From Streptococcus peroris ATCC 700780 (GTDB lineage: Bacteria; Bacillota; Bacilli; Lactobacillales; Streptococcaceae): a DNA stretch of 64,000 nucleotides. The DNA is taken from assembly GCF_000187585.1 (NCBI RefSeq), contig NZ_GL732463.1:392981-456980 (forward strand), written 5' to 3'. The position numbers were made by a program, and so were the translations under genes. Every line of letters starts with the position of its first letter. Position 1 is the first letter of the stretch. The notes under the pieces are model-generated. The model was given only the letters and a program-made list of their open reading frames with translations, made no database searches and was not told where the DNA came from. Positions 17,864 to 27,900 of the stretch are shown piece by piece.

Positions 17864-18451
17864 ATGGAAATCAATACACACAATGCTGAGATTTTGCTGA
17901 GTGCAGCCAACAAATCCCACTATCCAGAGGATGAACTTCCTGAGATTGCTCTTGCAGGTCGCTCAAATGTTGGTAAATCGAGCTTTATCAATACCATGCT
18001 TAATCGTAAGAATCTGGCTCGTACTTCTGGAAAACCTGGTAAAACTCAGTTGCTGAACTTTTTTAACATTGATGATAAGATGCGTTTTGTAGATGTACCT
18101 GGTTACGGTTATGCCCGTGTGTCCAAAAAGGAACGCGAAAAATGGGGACGCATGATTGAGGAGTACTTAACCACTCGAGAAAATCTTCGGGCAGTGGTTA
18201 GTCTCGTTGACTTTCGTCATGATCCGTCAGCAGATGATGTGCAGATGTACGAATTTCTTAAGTATTATGAGATTCCTGTCATCATTGTAGCAACAAAAGC
18301 AGACAAGATTCCACGTGGGAAATGGAACAAGCACGAATCAGCTATTAAAAAGAAATTAAACTTTGATCCAAGTGATGATTTTATCCTCTTTTCATCCGTA
18401 ACAAAAGCAGGAATGGATCAAGCTTGGGATGCTATTTTAGAAAAATTGTGA
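17864..18451 (+). CDS. engB: Ribosome biogenesis GTPase EngB (YsxC/YihA)
   Basis: A 195-residue P-loop GTPase needed for late 50S subunit assembly. G1 is [10 protein letters not shown]3 is 'DVPGYG' and G4 is 'TKAD', all in family order; the typical '[10 protein letters not shown]' G2 region is present. The ATG at 17864 has AGAGGTG just upstream. A GTG two codons earlier overlaps that ribosome site and is less likely. Co-transcription with clpX is expected from the 8-nt gap; ridA follows after 9 nt. Confidence 0.95.
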   Translation: MEINTHNAEILLSAANKSHYPEDELPEIALAGRSNVGKSSFINTMLNRKNLARTSGKPGKTQLLNFFNIDDKMRFVDVPGYGYARVSKKEREKWGRMIEEYLTTRENLRAVVSLVDFRHDPSADDVQMYEFLKYYEIPVIIVATKADKIPRGKWNKHESAIKKKLNFDPSDDFILFSSVTKAGMDQAWDAILEKL

Positions 18452-18460
18452 GGAATACAT

Positions 18461-18841
18461 ATGGCAAAAACAATTCATACAGATAAAGCTCCAAAGGCAA
18501 TCGGACCTTATGTTCAAGGAAAAATCGTTGGGAACCTTTTGTTTGCTAGCGGTCAAGTACCTCTATCTCCTGAAACTGGAGAAATCGTAGGAGTGACCAT
18601 CCAAGAACAGACAGAGCAAGTTTTAAAAAACATTGGCGCTATCTTGGCAGAGGCAGGAACAGATTTTGATCATGTTGTTAAAACGACTTGTTTCTTGAGT
18701 GATATAAACGACTTTGTACCTTTTAACGAGGTATACCAAACAGCCTTTAACAAGGAATTTCCAGCTCGTTCAGCTGTGGAAGTGGCTCGTCTTCCTCGCG
18801 ATGTAAAAGTCGAAATTGAAGTCATCGCAGAGATTGGATAA
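18461..18841 (+). CDS. ridA: RidA/YjgF family 2-iminoacid deaminase
   Basis: A 126-residue trimeric Rid protein that hydrolyses reactive 2-aminoacrylate and related imines released by PLP enzymes. The catalytic-site arginine is present in 'FPARSAVEVARLPRDVKVEIEVIA', and the 'PKAIGPYVQGKIVGNLLFASGQVPLSPETGE' start is typical. Full length. It ends the clpX-engB-ridA run: a strong terminator separates it from rapZ. Confidence 0.9.
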   Translation: MAKTIHTDKAPKAIGPYVQGKIVGNLLFASGQVPLSPETGEIVGVTIQEQTEQVLKNIGAILAEAGTDFDHVVKTTCFLSDINDFVPFNEVYQTAFNKEFPARSAVEVARLPRDVKVEIEVIAEIG

Positions 18842-18848
18842 GCGAGTT

Positions 18849-18874
18849 GAAGTTTGGTTTTCCAAACTTCTTTT
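18849..18874 (+). terminator. Intrinsic terminator between ridA and rapZ
   Basis: GAAGTTTGG pairs with CCAAACTTC around a TTTT loop, followed by TTTTG. The ribosome site of rapZ lies 7 nt further on, so some read-through is possible. Confidence 0.85.
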
Positions 18875-18891
18875 GATATAAGGAGATTATG

Positions 18892-19782
18892 ATGACAAAG
18901 AAACAACTTCATCTTGTGATTGTAACAGGGATGAGTGGTGCAGGGAAAACTGTAGCCATTCAATCCTTTGAAGATTTAGGATATTTTACCATTGATAATA
19001 TGCCACCAGCTCTCTTGCCAAAGTTTTTGCAGTTGGTAGAGACCAAAGATGACGACCACAAGTTAGCCCTAGTGGTGGATATGCGTAGTCGTTCTTTCTT
19101 CTCAGAGATTCAGGCTGTCTTGGATGAATTGGAAAATCAAGATGATTTGGACTTCAAGATTCTCTTTTTGGATGCAGCTGATAAGGAATTGGTGGCACGC
19201 TATAAGGAAACTAGAAGAAGTCACCCTCTTGCAGCAGATGGTCGTATCTTGGACGGTATCAAGCTGGAACGCGAACTCTTGGCTCCTTTGAAAAATATGA
19301 GTCAAAATGTGGTTGATACAACAGAGTTAACTCCTCGTGAACTTCGCAAGACTATTGCAGAGCAATTTTCGGACCAAGAACAAACTCAGTCTTTCCGTAT
19401 CGAGGTCATGTCTTTTGGGTTTAAATACGGCATTCCGATTGATGCAGATTTGGTATTTGATGTCCGTTTCTTGCCAAACCCTTACTATCTGCCAGAACTT
19501 CGCAATCAGACAGGTGAAGACCAGGCAGTTTATGACTATGTCATGAACCATGAGGAATCTGAAGATTTCTACCGTCATTTGTTAGCCTTGGTTGAACCAA
19601 TCCTACCAGGCTATAAAAAAGAGGGCAAATCAGTCTTAACTATTGCGATTGGTTGTACTGGTGGCCAACACCGAAGTGTTGCTTTTGCCAAGCGTTTAGA
19701 AACTGACCTATCTAAAAGTTGGCCTGTAAATGAAAGTCATCGTGATAAAGACCGGAGAAAGGAAACGGTAAACCGTTCATGA
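18892..19782 (+). CDS. rapZ: RNase adapter/nucleotide-binding protein RapZ
   Basis: A 296-residue P-loop protein (YvcJ/RapZ family) with Walker A GMSGAGKT near the N-terminus. The C-terminal domain carries '[26 protein letters not shown]' and '[11 protein letters not shown]'. In E. coli RapZ controls GlmS mRNA decay through small RNAs; in Firmicutes (YvcJ) it binds and hydrolyses GTP and its role is less clear. Two ATGs overlap at 18889 and 18892; the second has the better distance from GGAG (6 nt). It is the first gene of the conserved rapZ-yvcK-whiA operon. Confidence 0.93.
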   Translation: MTKKQLHLVIVTGMSGAGKTVAIQSFEDLGYFTIDNMPPALLPKFLQLVETKDDDHKLALVVDMRSRSFFSEIQAVLDELENQDDLDFKILFLDAADKELVARYKETRRSHPLAADGRILDGIKLERELLAPLKNMSQNVVDTTELTPRELRKTIAEQFSDQEQTQSFRIEVMSFGFKYGIPIDADLVFDVRFLPNPYYLPELRNQTGEDQAVYDYVMNHEESEDFYRHLLALVEPILPGYKKEGKSVLTIAIGCTGGQHRSVAFAKRLETDLSKSWPVNESHRDKDRRKETVNRS

Positions 19783-20756
19783 GAAAACCAAAGATTACAG
19801 TGATTGGTGGTGGAACCGGGATCCCAGTTATTTTAAAAAGTTTAAGGGAAAAGGATGTCGAAATTGCAGCCATTGTAACTGTTGCTGACGATGGCGGTTC
19901 TTCAGGTGAACTTCGTAAAAACATTCAGCAGTTGACACCACCAGGAGATTTGCGCAATGTTCTTGTAGCCATGTCAGATATGCCAAAATTTTATGAAAAG
20001 GTCTTTCAATACCGTTTTTCAGAGGATGCAGGTGCTTTTGCTGGTCATCCATTAGGAAACATTATCATAGCTGGATTATCTGAAATGCAAGGTTCGACTT
20101 ATAACGCTATGCAATTGCTGAGTAAATTTTTCCATACAACCGGAAAGATTTTTCCATCAAGCGACCATCCTTTGACACTCCATGCCGTCTTCAAAGATGG
20201 ATCAGAAGTAGCTGGGGAAAGTCACATTGCAGACCATCCAGGAATGATTGATCATGTCTATGTTACCAATACTCTGGATGATGCAAAGCCACAGGCTAGT
20301 CGTCGAGTTGTCAATACCATTCTCGAGAGCGATATGATTGTCTTGGGCCCAGGTTCGCTCTTTACATCAATCTTACCTAATATTGTCATTGAAGAGATTG
20401 GTCAGGCACTTTTAGAGACCAAGGCAGAAATTGCCTATGTTTGCAATATCATGACCCAGCGTGGTGAGACAGAGCATTTTTCAGACAGCGATCACGTAGA
20501 AGTCTTGCATCGCCATTTGGGTCGCCCCTTTATCGATACCGTGCTTGTTAATATTGAAAAGGTTCCGAGAGATTATATGGATACCAACCGTTTTGATGAA
20601 TATTTGGTGCAGGTAGAGCATGATTTTGAAGGATTGTGCAAGCAAGTACCTCGTGTTATTTCCTCCAATTTCCTTCGTTTGGAAAATGGGGGAGCATTCC
20701 ATGATGGTCATTTGATTGTTGATGAGTTGATGCGTATTATACAGGTGAGAAAATGA
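19779..20756 (+). CDS. yvcK: Gluconeogenesis/cell-shape factor YvcK (CofD-like)
   Basis: A 325-residue CofD-like Rossmann protein. The N-terminal nucleotide loop is '[15 protein letters not shown]', followed by '[12 protein letters not shown]' and the '[13 protein letters not shown]' segment typical of the family. In Bacillus YvcK binds UDP-sugars and affects cell-wall synthesis and carbon use; a similar regulatory role is inferred here. Its ATG overlaps the rapZ stop by 4 nt, and its stop overlaps whiA by 4 nt, so the three genes are translationally coupled. Confidence 0.92.
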   Translation: MRKPKITVIGGGTGIPVILKSLREKDVEIAAIVTVADDGGSSGELRKNIQQLTPPGDLRNVLVAMSDMPKFYEKVFQYRFSEDAGAFAGHPLGNIIIAGLSEMQGSTYNAMQLLSKFFHTTGKIFPSSDHPLTLHAVFKDGSEVAGESHIADHPGMIDHVYVTNTLDDAKPQASRRVVNTILESDMIVLGPGSLFTSILPNIVIEEIGQALLETKAEIAYVCNIMTQRGETEHFSDSDHVEVLHRHLGRPFIDTVLVNIEKVPRDYMDTNRFDEYLVQVEHDFEGLCKQVPRVISSNFLRLENGGAFHDGHLIVDELMRIIQVRK

Positions 20757-21664
20757 GTTTCACAGTTGCAGTAAAAGAAGAAATTTTAAGGCAGCGTCAT
20801 CTGAGTCGCTATGAGTTATCAGCAATCATCAAGATGTCTGGTAGTGTGGGCTTATCAAGTTCCGGTTTGACCTTGTCCGTCGTTACAGAAAATGCAAAGT
20901 TAGCTCGTCACCTCTATGAATCTTTCCTGCACTTCTATGGCATCAAGTCAGAAATTCGCCATCACCAGAGAAGTAATCTTCGGAAAAATCGTGTCTATAC
21001 TGTATTTACGGATGAGCGAGTCCAAGAACTTTTAGCGGATTTGCGTTTGGCTGATTCATTCTTTGGCCTGGAGACAGGGATTGATCCAGATATTGTAGGA
21101 GATGAGGAAGCTGGACGTGCTTACCTTTGTGGAGCCTTTTTGGCAAATGGGAGTATTCGGGATCCTGAGTCAGGAAAGTATCAGTTAGAAATTAGTTCTG
21201 TTTATGTGGACCACGCCCAAGGGATTGCTTCGCTCTTGCAGCAGTTCTTGCTAGATGCAAAGGTTATCGAACGAAAAAAGGGCGCGGTGACCTATCTTCA
21301 GCGAGCGGAAGATATTATGGATTTCCTGATTTTAGTGGGAGCCATGCAGGCGCGGGATACTTTTGAAGGTGTCAAGATTCTCCGAGAAACTCGGAATGAT
21401 CTCAATCGTGCCAATAATGCAGAGACGGCTAATATTGCTCGTACGGTTTCTGCGAGTATGAGAACCATCAACAATATCAGTAAAATCATTGATACCGTAG
21501 GTCTAGATAGCCTACCAGTCGATTTGCAAGAAGTAGCACATTTGCGTATCCAACATCCGGACTATTCTATCCAGCAATTGGCAGACAGTTTGACAAACCC
21601 GCTCACAAAAAGTGGTGTCAATCATAGATTGCGAAAGATCAACAAAATTGCAGATGAACTGTAA
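20753..21664 (+). CDS. whiA: WhiA family DNA-binding regulator
   Basis: A 303-residue protein with an N-terminal LAGLIDADG-homing-endonuclease-like domain lacking nuclease activity ('[19 protein letters not shown]', '[14 protein letters not shown]'). The C-terminal WhiA helix-turn-helix domain reads '[33 protein letters not shown]'. In Gram-positives WhiA influences division and chromosome segregation, and sporulation in actinomycetes. It is the last gene of the coupled rapZ-yvcK-whiA operon and is followed by a strong hairpin terminator. Confidence 0.93.
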   Translation: MSFTVAVKEEILRQRHLSRYELSAIIKMSGSVGLSSSGLTLSVVTENAKLARHLYESFLHFYGIKSEIRHHQRSNLRKNRVYTVFTDERVQELLADLRLADSFFGLETGIDPDIVGDEEAGRAYLCGAFLANGSIRDPESGKYQLEISSVYVDHAQGIASLLQQFLLDAKVIERKKGAVTYLQRAEDIMDFLILVGAMQARDTFEGVKILRETRNDLNRANNAETANIARTVSASMRTINNISKIIDTVGLDSLPVDLQEVAHLRIQHPDYSIQQLADSLTNPLTKSGVNHRLRKINKIADEL

Positions 21665-21696
21665 AAACCACGAATCGTATGATTCGTGGTTTTTTT
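21663..21696. terminator. Bidirectional terminator between whiA and the ferredoxin-NADP reductase gene
   Basis: AAAAACCACGAATC pairs with GATTCGTGGTTTTT, with A and T tracts on either side, between converging genes. Confidence 0.9.
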
Positions 21697-21697
21697 C

Positions 21698-22666
21698 TTA
21701 TAAACTTGTTGAGTGTTTTGGTTGTACTTTTTGTTGAGGGTCGATGTAGTTAATGGCATTGTTGACAGCAGTTGGTGCTTCACCAAGACCTGTTGCAATC
21801 AAGTCAATCTTACCTTCATAGTAGCAGCAGTCACCGATAGCGTAAATTCCAGCCTGGCTTGACTCTTGCTTGCTGTTGACGATAATTTTATGGCGATTCA
21901 GTTCTAATCCCCAATTTTTTAGATTACCGACAGAAGATTTGAAACCATAGTTGACAAAGAGATGATCCAGTTCAATGGTTTCGGTCTCATCTGATTTGAC
22001 TTTTGTAATTTCAAGCTTGTTTAAAGTTTTTCCATCTCCAAGAAGTTGGCTTGGCACAAATGGTGTTTTGATACTTACAGATGATTCTTGTAAAGCTTGT
22101 ACACTATGTTCAAGGGCACGGAAGTTATCTCTACGGTGAACAAGTGTAGTAGGGGCAATTTTTTCAAAAGCTAAGGCCCAGTCCACGGCAGAATCTCCAC
22201 CACCAAGAATAGTTACTTTCTGTCCTACATATTGTTGAATGTTAGAAACGTGATAGTGGATATTTTCATAACCTTCAACACCTTCCAGTTCAAGTGGACG
22301 CGGTTTAAAAGCTCCACCTCCCATAGCAATAATGACAGTTTTACTAGTATGACTTCCTTTAGTAGTTGTGATATTAAAGATACCATCTTCTTTTTCAATC
22401 TCAAGAACGGTTTCGTTGAGGTGAATTGGGGTATCAAAACTATCGAGTTGCTCGATTAAACGGTTTGTCAACTCTTCTCCTGTTAGATTTGGGAAACCTG
22501 GAACATCGAGAATTTGTTTTTCAGGATATAGGATAGCAGGTTGACCGCCTAGTTGAGGGAGAGAATCAATGATTTGTACCTTTGCTTGACGAAGGTGAGC
22601 GTAAAAGGCTGCGAAAAGACCAACAGGTCCACCACCTACAATGGTGATATCATATAGTTCAGACAT
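21698..22666 (-). CDS. Ferredoxin/flavodoxin-NADP+ reductase (thioredoxin-reductase-like type)
   Basis: A 322-residue two-dinucleotide-fold flavoprotein. The FAD loop is 'IVGGGPVGLFAAFYA' and the NAD(P) loop is 'ILGGGDSAVDWALAF'; a C-terminal 'YAIGDCCYYEG' binds the flavin. The redox CxxC of true thioredoxin reductases is absent from the middle of the protein, which places it with the YumC-type ferredoxin/flavodoxin-NADP+ reductases. It would recycle electrons between NADPH and a small electron carrier. AAGGAG precedes the ATG. The gene is monocistronic, divergent from cdaA with a 134-bp gap. Confidence 0.88.
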   Translation of the reverse strand: MSELYDITIVGGGPVGLFAAFYAHLRQAKVQIIDSLPQLGGQPAILYPEKQILDVPGFPNLTGEELTNRLIEQLDSFDTPIHLNETVLEIEKEDGIFNITTTKGSHTSKTVIIAMGGGAFKPRPLELEGVEGYENIHYHVSNIQQYVGQKVTILGGGDSAVDWALAFEKIAPTTLVHRRDNFRALEHSVQALQESSVSIKTPFVPSQLLGDGKTLNKLEITKVKSDETETIELDHLFVNYGFKSSVGNLKNWGLELNRHKIIVNSKQESSQAGIYAIGDCCYYEGKIDLIATGLGEAPTAVNNAINYIDPQQKVQPKHSTSL

Positions 22667-22756
22667 GGCTTCTCCTTAATTCATTTCTACCTTTTTATTC
22701 TATCATATTTTCTAGCAATTTAAAATCAAGTAGGGGAAGAAAAATTTCATAGAAAA

Positions 22757-22765
22757 TGGTATAAT
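22757..22765 (+). promoter_or_regulatory. Extended -10 of the cdaA-cdaR-glmM operon (TGGTATAAT)
   Basis: A consensus extended -10 lies 35 nt upstream of the cdaA ATG, giving a short leader that includes GGAGAGGAG. Confidence 0.6.
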
Positions 22766-22800
22766 GAAAAGAAGCATGTTTTATGGAGAGGAGTCTCGGG

Positions 22801-23658
22801 ATGAATTTTCAGCAATTATCGAATCTTCAATATTGGTCTAGTTTATTTTCCAGTCCTTGGAGTATTGTGATAAATTTGATTGATATTCTAATCGTTACCT
22901 ATATCTTATATCAATTTACAAAATCTATTGCAGGAACCAAGATTATGATTTTGGTTCGGGGCGTTTTAGTTTTTATTTTAGCTCAGATAGCAGCTAACTT
23001 TTTAGGGCTAACAACTATTTCCTGGCTGATCAATCAGTTAATTACATATGGAGTGATTGCAGCGGTTGTTATTTTCTCTCCAGAAATTCGGACAGGTTTG
23101 GAACGATTAGGTCGAGCAACTGATTTCTTCTCCACTACGCCAATGAGTTCAGAAGAACAAATGATACAAGCTTTTGTCAAATCGGTTGAGTATATGAGCC
23201 CTCGCAAAATCGGAGCGTTAGTGTCTGTCGAGCGTGTAAGAACACTGCAGGAGTACATCGTAACTGGAATTCCTTTGGACGCCAAGATTTCTGCCGAGCT
23301 ATTGATTAATATCTTCATCCCGAATACTCCTCTTCATGACGGTGCAGTCATTATCAGCGGGGATCGGATAGCCGTAACCTCCGCCTATCTGCCACTGACA
23401 GAAAACACGGGTATTTCCAAAGAGTTCGGGACTCGTCACCGTGCAGCCATTGGGCTATCCGAAGTTTCGGATGCCTTTACCTTCGTTGTATCAGAAGAGA
23501 CAGGTGGCATTTCCATTACCTACAATGGTGTCTTCAAACATGATTTGAGTTTGGAAGAATTCGAGGGTGAGTTACGTCGTATCCTGATACCAGTGGATTC
23601 ACCAGAGCCAACGTTAAGAGAACGTATATTAGGAGGATGGAAAAATGAAAAGAAATAG
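22801..23658 (+). CDS. cdaA: Diadenylate cyclase CdaA
   Basis: A 285-residue membrane enzyme making the second messenger c-di-AMP from two ATP. Three N-terminal transmembrane helices (about residues 20-90) are followed by a DisA_N cyclase domain with the catalytic DGA ('PLHDGAVII') and RHR ('TRHRAAIG') motifs. The start at 22801 was chosen because GGAGAGGAG lies 7-14 nt upstream and the protein then begins MNFQQLSNLQYW; an earlier in-frame ATG is inside that ribosome site. cdaR overlaps by 14 nt and glmM follows, the conserved c-di-AMP/peptidoglycan-precursor operon. Confidence 0.96.
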   Translation: MNFQQLSNLQYWSSLFSSPWSIVINLIDILIVTYILYQFTKSIAGTKIMILVRGVLVFILAQIAANFLGLTTISWLINQLITYGVIAAVVIFSPEIRTGLERLGRATDFFSTTPMSSEEQMIQAFVKSVEYMSPRKIGALVSVERVRTLQEYIVTGIPLDAKISAELLINIFIPNTPLHDGAVIISGDRIAVTSAYLPLTENTGISKEFGTRHRAAIGLSEVSDAFTFVVSEETGGISITYNGVFKHDLSLEEFEGELRRILIPVDSPEPTLRERILGGWKNEKK

Positions 23659-24430
23659 TCTTTATATTATCTCCTCTTTCCTATTTGCATGCCTACTATT
23701 TGTCTATGCAACATCAATCAATTATCAAAATAATAATAACGCAAGACAAACTAAAACAGAAACCTATACAAATACAGTAGTTAATGTACCAATTGATATT
23801 CAGTATGATAGTAACCAGTATTTCATAAGTGGTTTTAGTTCAGAAGTAACAGTATTTTTAACGGGTTCAAATCGGGTAGCCTTGGCCAGTGAAATGCAGG
23901 AAAGTACTCGTAAATTTAAAGTCAAAGCAGATTTGACGCAGGCTACAGAAGGAACGGTTGAAGTTCCTTTGACGATTGAAAATCTGCCGAGTGGTTTGAC
24001 AGCTGTAGTATCACCACAAAAGATTAAAGTAAAAATTGGTAAGAAGGTTACTAAAGATAATGTACCAGTTGTTCCTCAAATTGACTCTAGTCAAATTGAT
24101 GAGCGAATTTTAATCGACCGTATTACTGTTTCCGATGGACGAGTTTCAGTAACCAGTGATACAGATACTCTATCTAAAATTGATCGCATTGTTGCAGTCT
24201 TACCAACCAGCGAAAAAATAAATGGAAATTATTCAGGTACAGTACCTCTACAAGCTGTGGATAAAAATGGGGCAGTTTTGCCAACAGTCATTACTCCTTT
24301 TGAAACCACTATGAAAGTAGTAACGAAACAAGCCAGATCAACAAATAGTACAACGACAACAAGTAATGCTTCGTCTACTGAGAACTCATCAACGACAGAA
24401 ACGAAGCCTGATACTTCAACGCAACATTAA
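23645..24430 (+). CDS. cdaR: CdaA regulator CdaR (YbbR-domain protein)
   Basis: A 261-residue protein: an N-terminal signal anchor ('IISSFLFACLLFVYATS'), then extracytoplasmic YbbR-type beta domains. The C-terminal tail is Ser/Thr-rich (about residues 232-261). In Firmicutes CdaR binds CdaA at the membrane and modulates c-di-AMP synthesis. The start overlaps the end of cdaA by 14 nt, indicating coupling. The length suggests fewer YbbR repeats than the longer Bacillus protein, as usual in streptococci. Confidence 0.9.
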   Translation: MKRNSLYIISSFLFACLLFVYATSINYQNNNNARQTKTETYTNTVVNVPIDIQYDSNQYFISGFSSEVTVFLTGSNRVALASEMQESTRKFKVKADLTQATEGTVEVPLTIENLPSGLTAVVSPQKIKVKIGKKVTKDNVPVVPQIDSSQIDERILIDRITVSDGRVSVTSDTDTLSKIDRIVAVLPTSEKINGNYSGTVPLQAVDKNGAVLPTVITPFETTMKVVTKQARSTNSTTTTSNASSTENSSTTETKPDTSTQH

Positions 24431-24450
24431 ACTAGAAAAGGAATAGTAAA

Positions 24451-25800
24451 ATGGGTAAATATTTTGGAACAGATGGAGTCCGTGGAGAAGCAAACGTAGA
24501 ATTAACGCCGGAATTGGCCTTTAAACTAGGGCGTTTCGGAGGTTATGTTCTTAGTCAACATGAGACGGAAGTACCTAAGGTTTTTGTTGGACGAGACACA
24601 CGTATTTCAGGGGAAATGTTAGAGTCGGCTCTCATTGCTGGTCTTCTTTCAGTTGGGATTCACGTATATAAACTTGGTGTTCTTGCCACACCAGCGGTAG
24701 CTTACTTGGTAAAAACTGAGGGAGCAAGTGCTGGGGTTATGATTTCAGCTAGCCACAATCCAGCCCTTGATAATGGGATTAAATTCTTTGGTGGAGATGG
24801 TTTTAAACTGGACGATGATAAGGAAGCTGAAATAGAAGCTTTGCTTGATGCGAGTGAGGATACTCTTCCGCGCCCAAGCGCAGAAGGCCTAGGTACAGTT
24901 GTCGATTATCCAGAAGGATTACGCAAGTACGAAGCATACCTTGTTTCGACTGGAACATCTCTTGAAGGAATGAAGGTGATCTTGGATACTGCAAATGGTG
25001 CTGCTTCAACAAGTGCCCGCCAAATCTTTGCAGATTTAGGTGCTCAATTGACAGTTATCGGAGAAACACCAGATGGACTGAACATCAACTTGAATGTTGG
25101 TTCAACTCATCCTGAAACTCTGCAGGAACTTGTAAAAGAAAGTCAGTCTGCTGTTGGTTTGGCATTTGATGGTGACAGTGACCGTCTGATTGCAGTTGAT
25201 GAAAACGGCGAAATTGTTGACGGTGATAAGATTATGTATATCATCGGAAAATATCTATCAGAAAAAGGTCAATTAGCACACAACACTATCGTAACCACAG
25301 TCATGTCTAATCTTGGTTTCCATAAAGCCTTGGATCGTGAAGGAATTAATAAAGTTGTTACTGCTGTTGGAGACCGTTATGTAGTTGAAGAAATGAGAAA
25401 ATTTGGCTACAATCTTGGAGGAGAACAGTCAGGTCACGTTATCTTGATGGACTATAATACAACAGGGGATGGTCAGTTATCAGCAGTTCAATTGACTAAA
25501 ATCATGCAAGAAACGGGTAAGAGCTTATCTCAGTTGGCTTCAGAAGTGACTATTTACCCACAAAAATTGGTCAATATCCGTGTGGAAAACAACATGAAAG
25601 AAAAAGCCATGGAAGTACCAGCTATCAAGGCAATCATTGAAAAGATGGAAGAAGAAATGGCTGGCAACGGACGTATTTTAGTTCGTCCAAGTGGAACTGA
25701 ACCACTCTTACGTGTCATGGCTGAGGCTCCAACAACTGAAGAGGTAGACTACTATGTTGATACCATTGCAGAAGTTGTGAAAGCAGAGATTGGGATCTAG
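24451..25800 (+). CDS. glmM: Phosphoglucosamine mutase
   Basis: A 449-residue alpha-D-phosphohexomutase converting glucosamine-6-phosphate to glucosamine-1-phosphate for UDP-GlcNAc and cell-wall synthesis. The phosphoserine is S101 in '[20 protein letters not shown]'; the metal loop is 'DGDSDR', the sugar loop is 'GGEQSGH' and the phosphate loop '[10 protein letters not shown]'. Third gene of the cdaA-cdaR-glmM operon, 20 nt after cdaR. GlmM can bind and inhibit CdaA in other Firmicutes, which fits the gene order. Confidence 0.96.
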   Translation: MGKYFGTDGVRGEANVELTPELAFKLGRFGGYVLSQHETEVPKVFVGRDTRISGEMLESALIAGLLSVGIHVYKLGVLATPAVAYLVKTEGASAGVMISASHNPALDNGIKFFGGDGFKLDDDKEAEIEALLDASEDTLPRPSAEGLGTVVDYPEGLRKYEAYLVSTGTSLEGMKVILDTANGAASTSARQIFADLGAQLTVIGETPDGLNINLNVGSTHPETLQELVKESQSAVGLAFDGDSDRLIAVDENGEIVDGDKIMYIIGKYLSEKGQLAHNTIVTTVMSNLGFHKALDREGINKVVTAVGDRYVVEEMRKFGYNLGGEQSGHVILMDYNTTGDGQLSAVQLTKIMQETGKSLSQLASEVTIYPQKLVNIRVENNMKEKAMEVPAIKAIIEKMEEEMAGNGRILVRPSGTEPLLRVMAEAPTTEEVDYYVDTIAEVVKAEIGI

Positions 25801-25866
25801 GAAAGTTAGCAGAAAATAGGAAAATATGTTACAATGTCAAAGTAAATTGTAACCATGGAGAATGTG

Positions 25867-26241
25867 ATGAATTTAAAACGTGAACAAGAATTTGTAAGTC
25901 AGTATCACTTTGATGCACGTAACTTTGAATGGGAAAATGAAAACGGAGTTCCTGAAACGAAAATTGACGTTAATTTTCAATTAATCCAACATGATCGAGA
26001 AAAGCAAGTGACTTCAATGGTCGTTGTTTTAACTTTTATGATTGTTTTTGATAAATTTGTTATCAGTGGAACGATTTCTCAAGTGAATCATGTAGAAGGG
26101 CGCATTGTCGAACAACCTTCTGACTTGAAACAAGAAGAAGTGGAACAACTTGGCCGTCCATGTTTGAATATGCTTAATCGTTTGACTTATGAAGTGACGG
26201 AAATTGCACTGGATTTACCAGGAATTAATTTGGAGTTTTAA
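25867..26241 (+). CDS. DUF1149 family protein (SecB-fold-like)
   Basis: A 124-residue protein of a family restricted to Lactobacillales. The chosen start at 25867 (MNLKREQEF) has GGAGAATG upstream and matches the family; the ATG at 25855 sits inside that site. The protein is mostly beta strands with one long C-terminal helix ('EVEQLGRPCLNMLNRLTYEVTEIALD'), a SecB-like pattern. A TGTTACAAT extended -10 lies about 35 nt upstream. degV starts 3 nt after the stop, so the two are probably co-transcribed. Function is unknown. Confidence 0.8.
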   Translation: MNLKREQEFVSQYHFDARNFEWENENGVPETKIDVNFQLIQHDREKQVTSMVVVLTFMIVFDKFVISGTISQVNHVEGRIVEQPSDLKQEEVEQLGRPCLNMLNRLTYEVTEIALDLPGINLEF

Positions 26242-26244
26242 AAA

Positions 26245-27093
26245 ATGAAATTAGCGGTCATAACAGACTCATCTGCTTTTCTACAAGCGGAAACCTTGCT
26301 GAAAGAAGATTTATTTGTGCTAGACATTCCTGTGAATATCGACGGACAGGAGTATGTTGAAGGTGTAAATCTAACCGCTCAAGAATTTTATGAAAAAATG
26401 GCTCGTTCATCTGAGCTACCTAAAACAAGTCAACCAAGCATTGCTAAGTTGGATGAAATTTTATCGTCATTAAAAGAAAAAGGATATACCCATGTTTTGG
26501 GACTCTTCCTTTCTTCTGGAATCTCAGGATTCCACCAGAATATCCAGTATATGACGGATGAGTTTGAAGGTCTAACAATTGCTTTTCCTGATACTCGTAT
26601 TACAAGTGCTCCTCTAGGGTTTATGGTGGAAAGTGTTTTTCAATGGGTTGAGTTGGGAAATGACTTCGAAACTATCTTAGCAAAATTAACAGAACAGATT
26701 GAGAACACTTCTGCCTTTATCATGGTAGATGATCTCAATCACCTTGTTAAAGGTGGTCGCTTATCAAATGGGGCAGCTATTTTAGGGAATCTTCTTAGTA
26801 TTAAACCAATCTTATACTTCAATGACCAAGGTGTGATTGAAGTATATGAGAAAGTTCGTACAGAAAAGAAAGCAACCAAACGCTTGGTCGAAATTGTCAA
26901 AGAAGCAACAAGTAACGGAAACTACCGGATTACAGTGATTCATGGGAATGCCTCTCAAAAAGCAGCAGATTTGCGTCAGCTTTTGTTAGATAGTGGAGTA
27001 GCTACAGACATTTCGATTGCAACCTTCGGTAGTGTCATTGGGACTCACCTTGGAGAAGGAAGTATTGCTTTGGGTTATACCCCAATCGTCTAG
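26245..27093 (+). CDS. DegV family fatty-acid-binding protein
   Basis: A 282-residue two-domain DegV/FakB-type protein. The N-terminal loop 'ITDSSAFL' and the 'PKTSQPS' turn contact the fatty-acid carboxylate in known structures. '[15 protein letters not shown]' and '[30 protein letters not shown]' are hallmark segments. FakB proteins present acyl chains to the kinase FakA for phospholipid synthesis. Whether this paralogue does so, and with which chain, is unknown because streptococci carry several DegV proteins. Confidence 0.88.
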   Translation: MKLAVITDSSAFLQAETLLKEDLFVLDIPVNIDGQEYVEGVNLTAQEFYEKMARSSELPKTSQPSIAKLDEILSSLKEKGYTHVLGLFLSSGISGFHQNIQYMTDEFEGLTIAFPDTRITSAPLGFMVESVFQWVELGNDFETILAKLTEQIENTSAFIMVDDLNHLVKGGRLSNGAAILGNLLSIKPILYFNDQGVIEVYEKVRTEKKATKRLVEIVKEATSNGNYRITVIHGNASQKAADLRQLLLDSGVATDISIATFGSVIGTHLGEGSIALGYTPIV

Positions 27094-27132
27094 CTTGTTC
27101 TTACAGGCTTTGTATCTTAGATAGGAGTAGAG

Positions 27133-27900
27133 ATGAGTATAAGAGTCATTATTGCAGGTTTTAAGGGAAGAATGGGACAAGCTGCTTGTCAGATGGTCCT
27201 AGGTGATCCAGCACTTGATTTAGTTGCTGTTTTAGATCCTTTCGCTCAGGAAACTGAATGGCAGGGGATTCCTGTATTTAAAGATAAGACAGATTTAATT
27301 GGTTTTGATGCCGATGTCTGGGTAGATTTTACAACTCCTGCAGTTGCCTATGAAAATACCCACTTTGCTTTAGAGCAAGGTTTTGCTCCTGTTGTTGGGA
27401 CAACAGGATTTACTAGTGAGCAAATAACCGAGTTGACAAACTTTTCTCGCGATAAAAATCTGGGAGGGTTGATAGCCCCAAACTTTGCTTTAGGTGCTGT
27501 CTTACTCATGCAATTTGCGGCACAGGCGGCTAAATACTTCCCAAATGTGGAAATTATTGAACTGCACCATGACAAGAAAAAAGATGCTCCTAGTGGAACA
27601 GCCATCAAGACTGCTGAGTTAATGGCTGAAGTTCGTGAGCCTATTCAACAAGGTGCAAGCGATGAGGAAGAACTCATTGCAGGTGCACGTGGAGCTAATT
27701 TTGATGGTATGCGAATCCATTCGGTCCGTTTACCTGGTTTGGTAGCCCATCAGGAAGTCATTTTTGGAAATCAAGGAGAAGGTTTGACTCTGCGTCATGA
27801 CTCCTATGATCGTAGCTCCTTCATGACAGGAGTGAATTTGGGAATCAAAGAAGTTGTCAAGCGTCATGAGCTTGTCTATGGATTAGAACACTTATTATGA
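27133..27900 (+). CDS. dapB: 4-hydroxy-tetrahydrodipicolinate reductase
   Basis: A 255-residue NAD(P)H-dependent reductase in lysine and cell-wall precursor synthesis. The nucleotide loop is '[15 protein letters not shown]'. The active site is '[15 protein letters not shown]' with the catalytic His pair and Lys, and the C-terminal '[11 protein letters not shown]' closes the domain. GATAGGAG stands upstream of the ATG. Its stop overlaps cca (ATGA), starting a dapB-cca-uup run of coupled genes. Confidence 0.95.
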   Translation: MSIRVIIAGFKGRMGQAACQMVLGDPALDLVAVLDPFAQETEWQGIPVFKDKTDLIGFDADVWVDFTTPAVAYENTHFALEQGFAPVVGTTGFTSEQITELTNFSRDKNLGGLIAPNFALGAVLLMQFAAQAAKYFPNVEIIELHHDKKKDAPSGTAIKTAELMAEVREPIQQGASDEEELIAGARGANFDGMRIHSVRLPGLVAHQEVIFGNQGEGLTLRHDSYDRSSFMTGVNLGIKEVVKRHELVYGLEHLL